A DNA stretch of 52,235 bases from Candidatus Dichloromethanomonas elyunquensis (GCA_001515265.1 LNDB01000015.1:1-52235); one strand, 5' to 3'. Numbered from the stretch's first letter, positions 38,225 through 48,884 are shown. Made by a program: numbers and translations. Notes: generated from the letters alone by a model not told the origin.

Positions 38225-38566
38225 ATGGAAACGAAAGCAGTGGCAAAGTATGTTCGTATTTCTCCTCGAAAGGTACGTCAAGTTGTTGATTTAATTCGCG
38301 GAAAAAAAGTTGAAGAAGCTATAGCAATCTTGAGATTTACACCGAAGGTCTCCACGGAGCCGGTAAGTAAGGTGCTCAAATCAGCGGTCGCTAATGCTGA
38401 ACACAATTTGGAAATGAGTCCTGATGATCTATATATAACCAAAGTGTTTGTTGATCAGGGACCAACGCTGAAACGCATTATGCCTCGGGCACAGGGTAGA
38501 GCAGACAGAATCCGCAAGCGGACCAGTCATATCACCGTGGTCGTTGGCGATAAGAAGGAGGAATAG
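38225..38566 (+). CDS. rplV: 50S ribosomal protein L22
   Basis: A 113-residue L22 with [20 protein letters not shown] and the tunnel hairpin containing [18 protein letters not shown]. The macrolide-associated loop looks normal. GAGGAGGT precedes the ATG. Confidence 0.97.
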   Translation: METKAVAKYVRISPRKVRQVVDLIRGKKVEEAIAILRFTPKVSTEPVSKVLKSAVANAEHNLEMSPDDLYITKVFVDQGPTLKRIMPRAQGRADRIRKRTSHITVVVGDKKEE

Positions 38567-38573
38567 GCAAAGC

Positions 38574-39233
38574 ATGGGTCAAAAAGTTAACCCGAAAGGT
38601 CTTCGTATCGGCATTATCCGTTCGTGGGAAGGCCGTTGGTATGCTGATAAAAATTATAGTGATCTCCTCCACGAAGATATTAGAATACGTAAATTTGTAG
38701 TGGATAAACTCCAACAAGCCGGAGTTCCCAAAGTTGAAATAGAGAGGGCGGCAAACCGAGTAAAAGTATCGGTTCACGCTGCTAAACCCGGAATTGTTAT
38801 TGGTCGTGGCGGAGCAGAAGTTGAGAATCTGCGCAAAGCTCTTGAAACCATGACCGGCAAACAGGTTGCGGTGAATATTGTAGAAATCAAGAAACCTGAG
38901 CTGGATGCGAAGCTGGTTGCTGAAAGCGTTGCTCAGCAATTAGAAAAGCGTGTTTCCTTCCGCAGGGCCATGAAACAAACAGTGGGACGTACTATGCGTT
39001 CCGGAGCTCAAGGTATTAAAATCTCATGCAGCGGACGTCTTGGTGGTGCGGAAATCGCTCGTACCGAATGGTATAACGAAGGAAAAGTACCCCTTCATAC
39101 CCTTCGGGCAGATATCGATTATGGATTTGCTGAAGCCAATACAACTTATGGTAAGATTGGCGTAAAAGTATGGATTTACCGCGGCGAAGTTCTTCCTACC
39201 AAGAAGCCTGTCCAGGAGGAAGGAGGGTTATAA
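38574..39233 (+). CDS. rpsC: 30S ribosomal protein S3
   Basis: A 219-residue S3 starting [13 protein letters not shown], with KH-domain loop [14 protein letters not shown] and C-terminal [15 protein letters not shown]. It lines the mRNA entry tunnel. ATG 38574 is the conserved start; the longer frame from 38544 overlaps rplV and is not conserved. Confidence 0.97.
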   Translation: MGQKVNPKGLRIGIIRSWEGRWYADKNYSDLLHEDIRIRKFVVDKLQQAGVPKVEIERAANRVKVSVHAAKPGIVIGRGGAEVENLRKALETMTGKQVAVNIVEIKKPELDAKLVAESVAQQLEKRVSFRRAMKQTVGRTMRSGAQGIKISCSGRLGGAEIARTEWYNEGKVPLHTLRADIDYGFAEANTTYGKIGVKVWIYRGEVLPTKKPVQEEGGL

Positions 39234-39234
39234 A

Positions 39235-39687
39235 ATGCTTGTACCAACCAGAGTGAAGCATCGTAAACAACATCGGCCGTCCCTCAAAGGGAAAGCGCAG
39301 AGGGGAACTAAAGTTGTTTACGGTGAGTTCGGACTCATGGCTTTAGAAAATGGCTGGGTTACCAACCGTCAGATTGAAGCTGCCCGTATTGCAATGACCC
39401 GCTACATCAAACGTGGCGGTAAGGTTTGGATTAACATCTTTCCGGATAGGCCCATTACTGCAAAACCTGCCGAAACCCGCATGGGAAGCGGTAAAGGTAC
39501 TCCTGAATATTGGATTGCTGTAGTAAAGCCTAACAGAGTTATGTTTGAACTTGCAGGAATTCCGGAGGAAACCGCTCGTGAAGCTTTAAGGCTTGCTGCT
39601 CATAAACTTCCGATTAAATGCAAATTCGTTCGTAAAGAGGACCAGAACGGAGAAGAGGTTGGAGGTGGCGCAAATGGCGAAGAATAA
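39235..39687 (+). CDS. rplP: 50S ribosomal protein L16
   Basis: A 150-residue L16 with [14 protein letters not shown] and [20 protein letters not shown]. It contacts the A-site tRNA region. The last residues ([11 protein letters not shown]) extend past the usual end and their codons double as the ribosome binding site and start of rpmC, a 14-base overlap. Confidence 0.96.
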   Translation: MLVPTRVKHRKQHRPSLKGKAQRGTKVVYGEFGLMALENGWVTNRQIEAARIAMTRYIKRGGKVWINIFPDRPITAKPAETRMGSGKGTPEYWIAVVKPNRVMFELAGIPEETAREALRLAAHKLPIKCKFVRKEDQNGEEVGGGANGEE

Positions 39688-39874
39688 GAACTTCCGTGAT
39701 ATGACAGATGAAGAACTATTGAAACAGATTGACGGACTTAAAACGGAGTTATTCAATTTGCGTTTCCAATTGGCTACTGGGCAGCTCGACAATCCGTTGC
39801 GGATCAGAGAAGTTCGCAAGGGAATTGCCAGAGGCAAAACAATTCTCCGTGAGCGCGAGCTTAAGCGTGCTTGA
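39674..39874 (+). CDS. rpmC: 50S ribosomal protein L29
   Basis: A 66-residue two-helix protein ([20 protein letters not shown] and [20 protein letters not shown]). It sits at the tunnel exit. ATG 39674 is preceded by GGAGGTGG inside rplP; the longer frame from 39593 is spurious. Translational coupling to rplP is likely. Confidence 0.95.
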   Translation: MAKNKNFRDMTDEELLKQIDGLKTELFNLRFQLATGQLDNPLRIREVRKGIARGKTILRERELKRA

Positions 39875-39896
39875 GGCAGGAAAGGAGGTAGTAACT

Positions 39897-40157
39897 TTGG
39901 AAAGAACAATGCGCAAAACCAGAATCGGAAAAGTTGTCAGCGATAAAATGGATAAAACCATTGTTGTAGCTGTTATCACAACCAAAAAACATCCGATCTA
40001 TCATAAAACCATGAAGGTTACCAAAAAATACAAGGCTCACGATGAGAACAACGAAGCAAAAATCGGTGATACCGTTGAAATTATGGAGACCAGGCCTTTG
40101 AGTAAGGAAAAGAACTGGAGACTGGTCCAAGTAGTAGAAAAAGCGGTTGCTCTCTAG
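39897..40157 (+). CDS. rpsQ: 30S ribosomal protein S17
   Basis: An 86-residue OB-fold protein with [19 protein letters not shown] and [20 protein letters not shown]. It binds 16S helices 7 and 11. TTG 39897 is selected because AAAGGAGGT lies seven bases upstream and the length is normal; the ATG at 39909 would lose four residues. Confidence 0.93.
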   Translation: MERTMRKTRIGKVVSDKMDKTIVVAVITTKKHPIYHKTMKVTKKYKAHDENNEAKIGDTVEIMETRPLSKEKNWRLVQVVEKAVAL

Positions 40158-40196
40158 AGGAAATATGAAAGCAGCTAGGAAAGGAGGTTCCGCCCA

Positions 40197-40565
40197 ATGA
40201 TTCAGGCTGAATCAACCCTTAAAGTGGGAGATAACACGGGTGCCAAAAAATTGTTATGTATTCGTGTTTTGGGAGGTTCTAAACGCCGTTATGCAACTGT
40301 TGGTGATGTTATCGTTGCTGCAGTTAAAGAAGCAACACCAGGCGGCGTTGTCAAAAAAGGTGATGTTGTGAAGGCTGTCGTAGTACGTACAAGCAAAGAG
40401 ATAAAAAGGCCAGACGGTTCCTATATTAAGTTTTCTGAGAATGCTGCAGTAATCATCAAGGATGACAAGAGCCCGAGAGGAACTCGTATCTTTGGACCGG
40501 TAGCAAGAGAACTAAGGGAAAAAGACTATATGAAGATTGTTTCACTGGCACCGGAAGTATTATAG
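40197..40565 (+). CDS. rplN: 50S ribosomal protein L14
   Basis: A 122-residue L14 with [19 protein letters not shown] and [20 protein letters not shown]. It forms inter-subunit bridges and is the RsfS binding site. AAAGGAGGT precedes the ATG. Confidence 0.98.
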   Translation: MIQAESTLKVGDNTGAKKLLCIRVLGGSKRRYATVGDVIVAAVKEATPGGVVKKGDVVKAVVVRTSKEIKRPDGSYIKFSENAAVIIKDDKSPRGTRIFGPVARELREKDYMKIVSLAPEVL

Positions 40566-40595
40566 GAACACATGTCGGACGGAGGTGAAGAAAAT

Positions 40596-40934
40596 ATGTC
40601 CGCCGAAAAAGTGAACGTCAAAAAAGGCGACATGGTCATGGTAATTACGGGAAAAGACGCTGGGAAAAAAGGGAGAGTACTTCAAGTACTTCCTGCCAAA
40701 AGCAGAGTTGTTGTTGAAAAGGTCAATGTTGTTAAAAAACATCAGAAACCTACCAAGGACAATCCTCAAGGTGGAATTACGGAGATGGAAGCTCCCGTTC
40801 ATAGTTCTAATGTTATGCTTTACTGCACAGAATGTAATTCTGTTACCAGAAAAAGCATTAAAGAAACCGGAGAAGGCAAAGTAAGGATCTGCAAAAAATG
40901 CGGGCACAACTTGCCGGATCAAAACAAAAAGTAA
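40596..40934 (+). CDS. rplX: 50S ribosomal protein L24, four-cysteine form
   Basis: A 112-residue L24 with KOW motif VKKGDMVMVITGKDAGKKG and VNVVKKHQKP. Near the C-terminus Cys77/Cys80 and Cys99/Cys102 form two CxxC pairs, where many L24 proteins have only one Cys or none, suggesting a zinc ribbon. ATG 40596 follows GGAGGTGA; ATG 40572 lies upstream of that site. It starts 50S assembly at the 5' end of 23S rRNA. Confidence 0.95.
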   Translation: MSAEKVNVKKGDMVMVITGKDAGKKGRVLQVLPAKSRVVVEKVNVVKKHQKPTKDNPQGGITEMEAPVHSSNVMLYCTECNSVTRKSIKETGEGKVRICKKCGHNLPDQNKK

Positions 40935-40955
40935 TTCTGGAAGGGAGGTACTCTG

Positions 40956-41495
40956 GTGGCCCGTTTAAAAGACTTATATAAAAATGAAATAACTCCGGCG
41001 CTTCAAAAGAAGTTCAACTATAGCAACGTAATGCAAACTCCCCGTTTAGAGAAAGTGGTTATTAACGTTGGTCTTGGCGAAGCGATCCAAAATCCGAAAG
41101 CCATTGATTCTGCGATGGAAGATATTATGACAATTGCAGGACAGAAGCCTATTGTCACACGTGCAAAGAAGTCCATTGCAGCGTTTAAGCTTCGTGCCGG
41201 GATGCCAATCGGTGTCAAGGTTACTTTACGAGGTAATCGTATGTACGAATTTGTTGACAGGCTGATCAATGTTGCCCTTCCCCGTGTAAGGGACTTTCAG
41301 GGAGTATCCGGCAAGTCCTTTGACGGCAGAGGAAACTATACACTGGGACTCAAAGAGCAATTGATTTTTCCTGAAATTAACTTCGATAAAATTGATAAAC
41401 TCAGGGGTATGGATATTGTTTTTGTAACAACAGCCGATACCGATGAAGAAGCAAAAGTACTTCTCAAGGAATTTGGAATGCCGTTTCGTGACTAG
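40956..41495 (+). CDS. rplE: 50S ribosomal protein L5
   Basis: A 179-residue L5 with [30 protein letters not shown] and [18 protein letters not shown]. It forms the 5S rRNA particle with L18. It starts at GTG 40956 after AGGGAGGT. Confidence 0.97.
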   Translation: MARLKDLYKNEITPALQKKFNYSNVMQTPRLEKVVINVGLGEAIQNPKAIDSAMEDIMTIAGQKPIVTRAKKSIAAFKLRAGMPIGVKVTLRGNRMYEFVDRLINVALPRVRDFQGVSGKSFDGRGNYTLGLKEQLIFPEINFDKIDKLRGMDIVFVTTADTDEEAKVLLKEFGMPFRD

Positions 41496-41516
41496 TTTTT
41501 AAGGAGGCTTTCAATT

Positions 41517-41702
41517 ATGGCCAAAATGTCGATGATAGTCCGTCAATCGCGCACACCGAAATATTCTGTACGCTGGCACAATCGCTGCAAAGTCTGCGGA
41601 CGTCCGCACGCTTATATGCGCAAATTCGGAATATGTAGGATATGCTTTAGAGAACTGGCTTATAAAGGCGAATTGCCTGGAATCACCAAGGCTAGTTGGT
41701 AA
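41517..41702 (+). CDS. rpsZ: 30S ribosomal protein S14, type Z
   Basis: A 61-residue S14 of the zinc form, with Cys24/Cys27 (CKVC) and Cys40/Cys43 (CRIC) and the ending [16 protein letters not shown] precedes the ATG. It is the main S14 at this locus; a non-zinc paralogue was not seen. Confidence 0.97.
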   Translation: MAKMSMIVRQSRTPKYSVRWHNRCKVCGRPHAYMRKFGICRICFRELAYKGELPGITKASW

Positions 41703-41730
41703 GCATTATTGGAGAAAGGGGGAACTTTAA

Positions 41731-42132
41731 GTGTCAACAACATCAGATCCGATTGCCGATTTCTTGACACGTATCCGCAATGCCGGAATGGTTTACCACG
41801 ATAAAGTTGAAATACCTGCTTCGAACATTAAAAAAGCGCTTGCTGAAGTTCTGAAACAGGAAGGTTTTATCAAGGATTATGAATATATTGATGACAGCAA
41901 ACAGGGTCTCTTAAGATTATATCTTAAATACGGCCCTAACCGGGAGAGAGTCATTACAGGCCTGAAACGTATCAGCCGCCCGGGTTTGCGTGTTTATGCA
42001 AAAAAAGACCAGATTCCCAAAGTTCTTGGGGGTCTGGGAGTAGCAGTTATATCGACTTCCAAAGGCTTTATGCCCGACAGACAAGCGCGCAATGAAGGTT
42101 TGGGTGGAGAAGTCATCTGCTACATTTGGTAA
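41731..42132 (+). CDS. rpsH: 30S ribosomal protein S8
   Basis: A 133-residue S8 with [14 protein letters not shown] and the C-terminal [11 protein letters not shown]. It binds 16S helix 21 and often the spc mRNA for feedback control. GTG 41731 follows AAAGGGGGA. Confidence 0.97.
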   Translation: MSTTSDPIADFLTRIRNAGMVYHDKVEIPASNIKKALAEVLKQEGFIKDYEYIDDSKQGLLRLYLKYGPNRERVITGLKRISRPGLRVYAKKDQIPKVLGGLGVAVISTSKGFMPDRQARNEGLGGEVICYIW

Positions 42133-42150
42133 AGGACGGAGGTGTAGAAT

Positions 42151-42693
42151 ATGTCTCGAATTGGTAGAAAAGCGATTACCATTCCTAGTGGGGTAGAAAT
42201 CAAACAGGAAGGCAACGTTGTAACAGTCAAAGGCCCCAAAGGAACTCTCACCAGAGAATTCCGGCCTGAAATCGGTATCGAGGTTACCGGCAGCATCATT
42301 AACGTAACTCGCCCGAGTGATATGCCTTTTCATCGGTCCCTCCACGGTCTGACCCGTACTTTACTCGCCAATATGGTGGAAGGAGTAACCAACGGATTCA
42401 GCAAGAACCTTGAACTTGTTGGCGTAGGTTACCGTGCTTCCCTCCAGGGGAAAAAACTTGTATTGGCAGTTGGGAAATCTCATCCTGTTGAAATGGAACC
42501 CTGGGAAGGGATCGAGATAGAAGTTCCCGCACCAAACAAGGTGATTGTCAAGGGAATTGATAAAGAAAAAGTTGGGATTTTTGCTGCCGACGTCCGCGGA
42601 CAGCGTCCTCCGGAACCTTATAAAGGCAAAGGTATTAAATACGAAAAAGAAACCATTCGTCGTAAAGAGGGTAAGACCGGAGGTAAGAAATAA
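42151..42693 (+). CDS. rplF: 50S ribosomal protein L6
   Basis: A 180-residue L6 of two related domains, starting [17 protein letters not shown] and ending with [19 protein letters not shown]. It contacts the sarcin-ricin loop. GGAGGTG precedes the ATG. Confidence 0.98.
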   Translation: MSRIGRKAITIPSGVEIKQEGNVVTVKGPKGTLTREFRPEIGIEVTGSIINVTRPSDMPFHRSLHGLTRTLLANMVEGVTNGFSKNLELVGVGYRASLQGKKLVLAVGKSHPVEMEPWEGIEIEVPAPNKVIVKGIDKEKVGIFAADVRGQRPPEPYKGKGIKYEKETIRRKEGKTGGKK

Positions 42694-42737
42694 GGCAAGG
42701 GCAAAATCTCTTGCCGCTTAGAAAGGGTGAAAATGGC

Positions 42738-43106
42738 TTGATTAAGAAAACAGACCGCAGACTTGGATTAAAACAAAAGCATAAAAGCATCCGGAAAAGA
42801 ATTCACGGAACTGCTGAAAGACCACGGCTGGCGGTATTCAGAAGTTTGAACCATATCTATGCCCAGGTTATTAATGATGACTTGGGAGTAACGCTGACAG
42901 TTGCTTCTTCCCTGGAATCAGAATTTAAAGCCGCGGAGCTTTCTGGGGGAAACATTGAGGGTGCCAAGAGAGTTGGTCAACTGATCGCCAAAAAAGCAAT
43001 GGACAAAGGAATTACCAAAGTCGTATACGACCGCGGCGGAAGCCTTTACCATGGAAGAGTTGCAGCTCTGGCTCAAGCTGCAAGAGAAGCGGGACTTGAC
43101 TTCTAA
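42738..43106 (+). CDS. rplR: 50S ribosomal protein L18
   Basis: A protein of about 122 residues with [14 protein letters not shown] [18 protein letters not shown] and the C-terminal [14 protein letters not shown]. It binds 5S rRNA. TTG 42738 gives the standard length and has AAAGGGTG eight bases upstream; the longer frame from 42711 begins before that site. Confidence 0.92.
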   Translation: MIKKTDRRLGLKQKHKSIRKRIHGTAERPRLAVFRSLNHIYAQVINDDLGVTLTVASSLESEFKAAELSGGNIEGAKRVGQLIAKKAMDKGITKVVYDRGGSLYHGRVAALAQAAREAGLDF

Positions 43107-43133
43107 AAGCTATTAGTAAAGGAGGGAAAATCA

Positions 43134-43634
43134 TTGTCCAACATTGATCCTAGCAAACTTGAATTTACTGAGAAGATTGTGCATATTGCCCGTGTAGCAA
43201 AGGTAGTTAAAGGTGGAAGACGCTTCAGCTTTAGTGCGCTGGTTGTCGTTGGAGACGGTAACGGTATTGTAGGAGCAGGTCTGGGTAAAGCTACCGAAGT
43301 GCCTGAAGCTATTCGTAAAGGAATAGAAGATGCTAAGAAAAATCTCATTTCCATTCCGTTAAAAGGCACGACCATTCCTCATCCGATTGTAGGAGAGTAT
43401 GGTGCAGGCCGGGTTCTTTTAAAACCGGCATCCAAAGGTACCGGCGTTATTGCCGGCGGACCGGTTCGTGCGGTACTGGAAGTGGCAGGGGTTAAAGATA
43501 TTCTTACTAAATCATTAGGTTCTTCCAATGCGCATAATGTGGTCAATGCAACGATGGCAGGACTTAAGGACTTGAAAAAAGACCAAGAAGTTGCAAAAAT
43601 GCGCGGCAGATCTGTGGAAGAAATCATTGGCTAA
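43134..43634 (+). CDS. rpsE: 30S ribosomal protein S5
   Basis: A 166-residue S5 with [20 protein letters not shown] and [20 protein letters not shown]. It acts in decoding fidelity. TTG 43134 follows AAAGGAGGG. Normally rpmD follows directly, but here the 25-bp repeats begin at its stop codon. Confidence 0.96.
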   Translation: MSNIDPSKLEFTEKIVHIARVAKVVKGGRRFSFSALVVVGDGNGIVGAGLGKATEVPEAIRKGIEDAKKNLISIPLKGTTIPHPIVGEYGAGRVLLKPASKGTGVIAGGPVRAVLEVAGVKDILTKSLGSSNAHNVVNATMAGLKDLKKDQEVAKMRGRSVEEIIG

Positions 43635-43707
43635 ATGCCGCGACAGTCAGGATGACTTAGTGCCGCAACGACCAGGATGATGTAGTGCGGCGATGTCATG
43701 GATGACA
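43633..43707. repeat. Three 25-bp imperfect tandem repeats in place of rpmD
   Basis: Units at 43633-43657, 43658-43682 and 43683-43707 share the pattern A-TGC-GC followed by CAGGATGA or a one-base variant. The first overlaps the last two bases of the rpsE stop. The whole rpsE-rplO gap (132 bases) is too short for L30 (about 60 codons) and shows no L30-like frame. Their role is unknown. Confidence 0.85.
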
Positions 43708-43766
43708 AGGAGCAGTGCAACCTATATTCATAACTATGTACTGCAGAAAGTAAGGAGGTGTCCATA

Positions 43767-44210
43767 TTGAAACTCCATGAACTCAAACCTGCAGAAGGTT
43801 CGACAAAATCACGGAAAAGGGTTGGACGTGGTAACGGTTCAGGATTGGGAAACACTGCCGGAAAGGGCCATAAAGGGCAAAAGGCTCGCTCAGGCGGTGG
43901 AGTCCGTCCGGGATTTGAAGGAGGTCAAATGCCTACAATCCGCAGACTTCCTAAACGTGGCTTTACGAATATCTTCCGCAAGGAATATACTGTCATCAAC
44001 GTTTCGGATCTGGAAGAAAGATTTGAAAATGGGGCAGAAGTTACGATTGAATCCCTCTTTGCCACAGGCCTTATTAATAAGGTTCAAGATGGTGTTAAAT
44101 TATTAGGGGATGGTGAAATCACCAAGAGACTCACCGTAAAGGTCCAGAAAGTCAGTAAAACAGCAGCAGAGAAAATTGCAGCTGCCGGTGGAAAAGTAGA
44201 GGTGGAATAA
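43767..44210 (+). CDS. rplO: 50S ribosomal protein L15
   Basis: A 147-residue L15 starting [20 protein letters not shown], with [19 protein letters not shown] and [21 protein letters not shown] 43767 has AAGGAGGTG six bases upstream; GTG 43758 is within that site. It directly precedes secY. Confidence 0.95.
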   Translation: MKLHELKPAEGSTKSRKRVGRGNGSGLGNTAGKGHKGQKARSGGGVRPGFEGGQMPTIRRLPKRGFTNIFRKEYTVINVSDLEERFENGAEVTIESLFATGLINKVQDGVKLLGDGEITKRLTVKVQKVSKTAAEKIAAAGGKVEVE

Positions 44211-44211
44211 A

Positions 44212-45501
44212 TTGATACTTGAGACCCTGAAAGATGCGTGGAGAGTTCCAAACATCCGCAACAAAATAGGGTTCACCTTGCTGATGCTCCTGGTCTTTAG
44301 GATCGGGGCTCATATACCGATTCCGTTTATGAACCGCGAAGTTCTCACAGATATGATGGGCAGCGGAGGACTTTTTGATTTCTTCAATACATTTTCCGGT
44401 GGTTCTTTGAAACGGTTCTCGGTGTTTGCCTTAAGTATCATGCCTTATATCACAGCTTCCATTATTATTCAACTTCTCACAGTCGTTATTCCTTATTTAG
44501 AAAGACTGTCTAAGGAAGGAGAAGAAGGCAGGAAGAAAATCGGTCAGTATATTCGTTACGGTACTGTTGTTTTAGGCTTTATCAATGGTTTGGGGCTGAC
44601 GGTTGGTTTGCGGGGAGCACTGGTCATTCCTCAAGAATCTTTCAGAATTCCTATCTATTTGATGGTTGCGTTAGTATTGACTGCAGGCACAGCCTTCTTA
44701 ATGTGGCTTGGCGAACAGATTACAGAGAATGGCATTGGCAATGGTATTTCTCTTATCATTTTTGCCGGTATCGTTGCCGGAGTGCCTGATGCAATTAAAA
44801 AGTTAATCAGTCTTTTGCAGGTTGGTGAGCTTTCTTGGTTCTCGCTGATTGGACTGGCGATTATCGCTACGCTGATTATTGCCAGTGTTGTGTTCATTCA
44901 AGAAGGCCAAAGGAGAATTCCCGTTCAATATGCGAAAAGAGTAGTCGGTCGCAGGGTATACGGAGGCCAGAGTTCGCATATTCCGTTAAAGGTTAACCAA
45001 GCAGGGGTTATTCCGATCATCTTTGGTATTTCCCTGATGGCTTTTCCTGCAACGATAGCAACATGGCTGCCAAAAACTTCGAATTTTGCTATATTTGCAA
45101 ATAAGTGGCTGACGATGAACGGAACAGTTTATTCGATTCCCTATCTCGTAATGTATGCCGTTCTAATTGTCTTCTTTACTTACTTCTATACAGGAATTAC
45201 TTTTAATCCAGTTGACGTAGCGGATAACCTGAAAAAATACGGCGGATTTATTCCTGGAATTCGGCCTGGGCGTCCTACTTCCGATTATCTGTTTAAAATA
45301 CTCGGAAAAGTAACCTTAGCAGGCGGAATCTTCCTTGCACTTATTGCTATTCTTCCCAGCTTAGTAATCGGTCTTACAGGCATTCAAAACATTTATCTGG
45401 GAGGAACATCTCTATTAATCGTAGTTAGTGTTGCCTTGGATACAATGAAGCAGATGGAAACACAGCTTATGCAGCGTCATTATCAGGGATTCTTGAAGTA
45501 A
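44212..45501 (+). CDS. secY: Preprotein translocase subunit SecY
   Basis: A 429-residue channel protein with ten membrane helices. The N-terminal region has [20 protein letters not shown], and [20 protein letters not shown] and RPGRPT lie in the cytosolic C-terminal loops that contact the ribosome or SecA. With SecE it forms the protein-conducting channel. It starts at TTG 44212, one base after the rplO stop. Confidence 0.97.
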   Translation: MILETLKDAWRVPNIRNKIGFTLLMLLVFRIGAHIPIPFMNREVLTDMMGSGGLFDFFNTFSGGSLKRFSVFALSIMPYITASIIIQLLTVVIPYLERLSKEGEEGRKKIGQYIRYGTVVLGFINGLGLTVGLRGALVIPQESFRIPIYLMVALVLTAGTAFLMWLGEQITENGIGNGISLIIFAGIVAGVPDAIKKLISLLQVGELSWFSLIGLAIIATLIIASVVFIQEGQRRIPVQYAKRVVGRRVYGGQSSHIPLKVNQAGVIPIIFGISLMAFPATIATWLPKTSNFAIFANKWLTMNGTVYSIPYLVMYAVLIVFFTYFYTGITFNPVDVADNLKKYGGFIPGIRPGRPTSDYLFKILGKVTLAGGIFLALIAILPSLVIGLTGIQNIYLGGTSLLIVVSVALDTMKQMETQLMQRHYQGFLK

Positions 45502-45512
45502 GGGGAAGAATA

Positions 45513-46157
45513 ATGATGAGAGCAATACTCATGGGTCCTCCAGGAGCAGGAAAAGGGACACAAGCTGAAATGCTGATTGAACATTTTAAGATTCCCCATA
45601 TTTCAACAGGAGATATGTTCAGAACAGCTATTAAAGAAAGAACTCCGCTGGGGCTAAAAGCAAAAGAATACATGGATTCAGGTGCTTTGGTTCCAGATGA
45701 AGTTACAATTGGAATTGTGGCAGACAGATTGGCACAGGCCGACTGTTTGAACGGCTTCTTACTGGACGGGTTTCCCCGTACGGCTGCCCAGGCGGATGCT
45801 CTTGCCAAAATTCTAAGCGATTTAAACATGGGCCTTGACGGAATAATCAATATCGAAGTAGAGGATGCCATCCTTCTGGAAAGGCTTACCGGAAGAAGAG
45901 TATGCAAACAGTGCAGTTCAACTTTTCATACCGTGTATCATCCTTCCAAAGAGCAGGGAGTATGTGACAAATGTGGTGGCGAGCTTTATCAGCGCAGTGA
46001 CGATACACTGGAGACCGCACAGAACCGCCTGAAGGTTTATAACGACCAGACTGAGCCTTTGATTGCATACTACAGTGAACAAGGCCGGCTCAAACGAATT
46101 CAGGGAGATCAGGAAATTGGGCAGGTTTTCCGAGATGTACTTGACGTTTTGGAGTAG
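45513..46157 (+). CDS. adk: Adenylate kinase, zinc LID form
   Basis: A 214-residue enzyme that converts ATP plus AMP to two ADP. P-loop GPPGAGKGT is near residues 8-16, and [13 protein letters not shown] marks the AMP/Mg region. The LID carries CKQC and CDKC pairs, the zinc-binding form typical of Gram-positives. It lies between secY and map as usual. ATG 45513 or 45516 is the start, after GGGGAAG. Confidence 0.97.
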   Translation: MMRAILMGPPGAGKGTQAEMLIEHFKIPHISTGDMFRTAIKERTPLGLKAKEYMDSGALVPDEVTIGIVADRLAQADCLNGFLLDGFPRTAAQADALAKILSDLNMGLDGIINIEVEDAILLERLTGRRVCKQCSSTFHTVYHPSKEQGVCDKCGGELYQRSDDTLETAQNRLKVYNDQTEPLIAYYSEQGRLKRIQGDQEIGQVFRDVLDVLE

Positions 46158-46162
46158 CAGAT

Positions 46163-46909
46163 ATGATCGAACTGAAAAATATGGATCAATTTGATCGGAT
46201 GCGTACGGCTGGCCGGATTGTCGCTGAAGTCCTGGAGATCATGAAGGAAGTGATTAAACCGGGGGTCACCACAAAAGAACTGGACCATCTGGCTGAAGAA
46301 CACATTCGAAAGTGTGGCGCTATTCCCGCTTTTAAAGGGTACAACGGCTTTCCTGCAACAATTTGTACATCTGTCAATGAAGAAGTGGTACACGGGATCC
46401 CGAGTTTAAGAGCTCTTAAAAATGGGGATATTATCAGTATCGATTGTGGTGCGTTATTCGACGGTTATTACGGAGATTCAGCAATTACATTGCCGGTTGG
46501 ACAAATCAGCAGTAACGATGCCAAACTTATGGCAGTATGTGAGGAATCCTTAAAGCGGGGTATTGCTCAAGCCTGGAAAGAGAACCGTCTTTTTGACATT
46601 TCACACGCAGTTCAAACTTGCGTTGAAGAAAATGGAATGTCGGTAGTCCGGGATTATGTAGGTCATGGTATCGGCAGAAAAATGCATGAAGATCCACAAA
46701 TACCCAACTTTGGCAAACCCGGCAGGGGGCCGAGACTCGAGGTAGGAATGGCCCTGGCGATAGAACCCATGGTGAACTTAGGAGGTTACCAGGTAGAAAC
46801 TCTTGAGGACAAATGGACAGTAGTAACGAAAGATCGCAGAGCCTCAGCACATTTTGAACATACAGTGGCTATAATGGAAAATGGCCCTGTAATTCTAACT
46901 CGAATATAG
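46163..46909 (+). CDS. map: Methionine aminopeptidase, type I
   Basis: A 248-residue enzyme that removes N-terminal Met from new proteins. It has [20 protein letters not shown], the metal ligands in [30 protein letters not shown] and EPMV. It follows adk by five bases. Length and metal residues are typical. Confidence 0.96.
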   Translation: MIELKNMDQFDRMRTAGRIVAEVLEIMKEVIKPGVTTKELDHLAEEHIRKCGAIPAFKGYNGFPATICTSVNEEVVHGIPSLRALKNGDIISIDCGALFDGYYGDSAITLPVGQISSNDAKLMAVCEESLKRGIAQAWKENRLFDISHAVQTCVEENGMSVVRDYVGHGIGRKMHEDPQIPNFGKPGRGPRLEVGMALAIEPMVNLGGYQVETLEDKWTVVTKDRRASAHFEHTVAIMENGPVILTRI

Positions 46910-46952
46910 GCAAACTGACGGATTGAAAGTTGTCAAAGGGGGGATAAGCAGA

Positions 46953-47171
46953 ATGTCAAAAGAAGATGTTATTGAAGTTGAAGGCAAAGTACTGGAACCG
47001 CTGCCCAACGCGATGTTCAGAGTCGAACTGAATAATGGGCACAAAGTTCTGGCGCATGTCTCCGGAAAGATCCGAATGCATTTTATTCGGATTCTACCGG
47101 GCGATCGGGTCACCGTGGAGCTCTCTCCCTATGACCTGACCAGAGGGCGAATTGTTTACAGATATAAGTAA
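46953..47171 (+). CDS. infA: Translation initiation factor IF-1
   Basis: A 72-residue OB-fold factor starting [19 protein letters not shown] and containing [19 protein letters not shown]. It blocks the A site in initiation. ATG 46953 follows AAAGGGGGG; the longer frame from 46923 is not conserved. The KOW/L14e-like gene that sometimes lies between map and infA is absent. Confidence 0.97.
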   Translation: MSKEDVIEVEGKVLEPLPNAMFRVELNNGHKVLAHVSGKIRMHFIRILPGDRVTVELSPYDLTRGRIVYRYK

Positions 47172-47194
47172 AGCAGACAAGGGAGGGATTACCG

Positions 47195-47308
47195 GTGAAA
47201 GTAAGGCCTTCTGTAAAACCGATATGTGAAAAGTGTAAAATCATCAAACGCCACGGCAAAGTTATGGTTATTTGCGAAAATCCGAAGCATAAACAGCGCC
47301 AAGGATAA
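47195..47308 (+). CDS. rpmJ: 50S ribosomal protein L36
   Basis: A 37-residue protein: [19 protein letters not shown], then a second half ending KHKQRQG. Cys11, Cys14, Cys27 and His32 form the zinc site. It starts at GTG 47195 after GGGAGGG. It lies between infA and rpsM, the normal place. Confidence 0.97.
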   Translation: MKVRPSVKPICEKCKIIKRHGKVMVICENPKHKQRQG

Positions 47309-47433
47309 CGTAAAGATTTAACTACCATGATTTTCGCAGCAAATGGCATGATGTGAATAGTACGCCGCTTCTTGCCACGTGTGGCTATCGCGGCATTAGC
47401 AGTTAAAATCAAATTTGGGGGTGTGACAATTAG
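47309..47433 (+). promoter_or_regulatory. Structured leader between rpmJ and rpsM
   Basis: GATTTAACT (47315-47323) can pair with AGTTAAAATC (47401-47410), enclosing a GCCAC-GT-GTGGC hairpin and GCCG/CGGC elements. The gap has no coding frame and is long for this operon. It could be a regulatory fold for rpsM-rpsK-rpsD, comparable to the alpha-operon leader elsewhere, but the similarity is positional only. Confidence 0.4.
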
Positions 47434-47805
47434 ATGGCACGTATCGCAGGGGTTGATATACCTCGAGACAAACGTGTTGAGATATCTCTGACCTACATTT
47501 ACGGTATCGGAGTATCTCAATCCAATAAGATCCTGGCTAAAGCGCAAATTAACCCGGACACCAGAGTAAAAGATCTGACGGATGATGAAGTAGCCAAAAT
47601 CAGGGAGATTATTGATAAGGAATATAAGGTTGAAGGCGACTTACGCCGTGAAGTATCCCTCAACATTAAAAGATTGATGGAAATCGGCTGTTATCGCGGA
47701 CTTCGTCACCGTCGCGGCTTGCCGGTACGCGGACAACGGACCAAGACCAATGCCCGTACGCGCAAAGGCCCGGCAAGAGCTATCGGCGGCAAGAAGAAAA
47801 AGTAA
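47434..47805 (+). CDS. rpsM: 30S ribosomal protein S13
   Basis: A 123-residue S13 starting [17 protein letters not shown], with [22 protein letters not shown] [20 protein letters not shown] and a basic C-terminal tail. It contacts tRNA and bridges to L5. It follows the structured gap after rpmJ. Confidence 0.97.
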   Translation: MARIAGVDIPRDKRVEISLTYIYGIGVSQSNKILAKAQINPDTRVKDLTDDEVAKIREIIDKEYKVEGDLRREVSLNIKRLMEIGCYRGLRHRRGLPVRGQRTKTNARTRKGPARAIGGKKKK

Positions 47806-47824
47806 AGGGGGGTACACTTAAAGT

Positions 47825-48214
47825 ATGGCACGTAAAGTTGTTCGTACCAGAAGGAAAGAACGTAAAAATATCGAGAATGGCGTAGCGCATATTAAATCGA
47901 CATTCAATAACACCATCGTTACGATCACTGATCCTACCGGAAATGCAATTTCCTGGTCCAGCGCCGGGGCTTTGGGCTTTAAGGGTTCCCGTAAAAGCAC
48001 CCCCTATGCTGCTCAATCAGCCGCTGAAACTGCAGCTAAAGCAGCAATGGAACATGGACTGAAGATGGTAGAGTGTTTTGTAAAAGGCCCCGGTGCCGGC
48101 AGAGAAGCTGCAATCAGGGCACTGCAGGCCGCCGGTTTGGAAGTAAACCTTATTCGGGACGTAACTCCGATCCCGCATAACGGATGTCGGCCGCCGAAAC
48201 GCAGAAGAGTATAA
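47825..48214 (+). CDS. rpsK: 30S ribosomal protein S11
   Basis: A 129-residue S11 with [20 protein letters not shown] and the C-terminal [13 protein letters not shown]. It forms part of the platform. AAAGGGGGG precedes the ATG. Confidence 0.97.
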   Translation: MARKVVRTRRKERKNIENGVAHIKSTFNNTIVTITDPTGNAISWSSAGALGFKGSRKSTPYAAQSAAETAAKAAMEHGLKMVECFVKGPGAGREAAIRALQAAGLEVNLIRDVTPIPHNGCRPPKRRRV

Positions 48215-48226
48215 GGAGGTGTAAGC

Positions 48227-48856
48227 ATGGCAAAATATATCGAACCAGTATGTCGTCTGTGCAGGCGTGAAGGACTGAAACTGTTTCTGAAAGGGGACCG
48301 TTGTTATACAAATAAATGCGCAATTGACCGCCGTTCTTATGCACCAGGTATGCACGGACAAAGCAGAGGCAAGAAACCAACTGAGTATGGCATTCAATTA
48401 AGGGAGAAACAAAAAGCAAGAAGAATTTACGGAGTTTTGGAGAAACAATTCCGTGGATACTTTGCCAAAGCCGCCCGTCAGCAAGGTATGACCGGAGAAA
48501 ACCTTCTTCGTTTACTGGAACGCCGCTTAGATAATGTAGTTTACAGACTTGGTTTTGCAGCTTCAAGACCTGAAGCGCGCCAATTTGTCACACATGGCCA
48601 TATCACAGTAAACGGTAAACAAGTAGATATTGCATCTTATCTCGTAAGTGTCGGTGAAGTAATCTCTATCAAGGAAAGCAGCAGGGACAATAATCGAATT
48701 AAAGAAATGACCGAATCTCTTAAAGATCGTGCAGTTCCTGCTTGGCTCAGTCTGGATGTCAATACGATTTCCGGGACAGTTATCCATCTGCCGTCCCGTG
48801 AAGATATTCAGATCCCCATTGAGGAACATCTTATTGTAGAGAAATATTCACGTTAA
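48227..48856 (+). CDS. rpsD: 30S ribosomal protein S4
   Basis: A 209-residue S4 with [15 protein letters not shown] near the N-terminus and CAIDRR; four Cys (two in CRLC) suggest the zinc form. The S4 RNA-binding domain has [20 protein letters not shown] and [12 protein letters not shown] primary 16S binder and possible autoregulator. AAGGAGGT precedes the ATG. Confidence 0.97.
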   Translation: MAKYIEPVCRLCRREGLKLFLKGDRCYTNKCAIDRRSYAPGMHGQSRGKKPTEYGIQLREKQKARRIYGVLEKQFRGYFAKAARQQGMTGENLLRLLERRLDNVVYRLGFAASRPEARQFVTHGHITVNGKQVDIASYLVSVGEVISIKESSRDNNRIKEMTESLKDRAVPAWLSLDVNTISGTVIHLPSREDIQIPIEEHLIVEKYSR

Positions 48857-48884
48857 ACTTTTCCGGGAAAGAAGGTGCATTCCG

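Noticed and set aside
43635..43766. A degraded rpmD pseudogene in the rpsE-rplO gap.
   Set aside because: No frame shows recognisable L30 residues; the bases are better explained as 25-bp repeats plus the rplO ribosome binding site.
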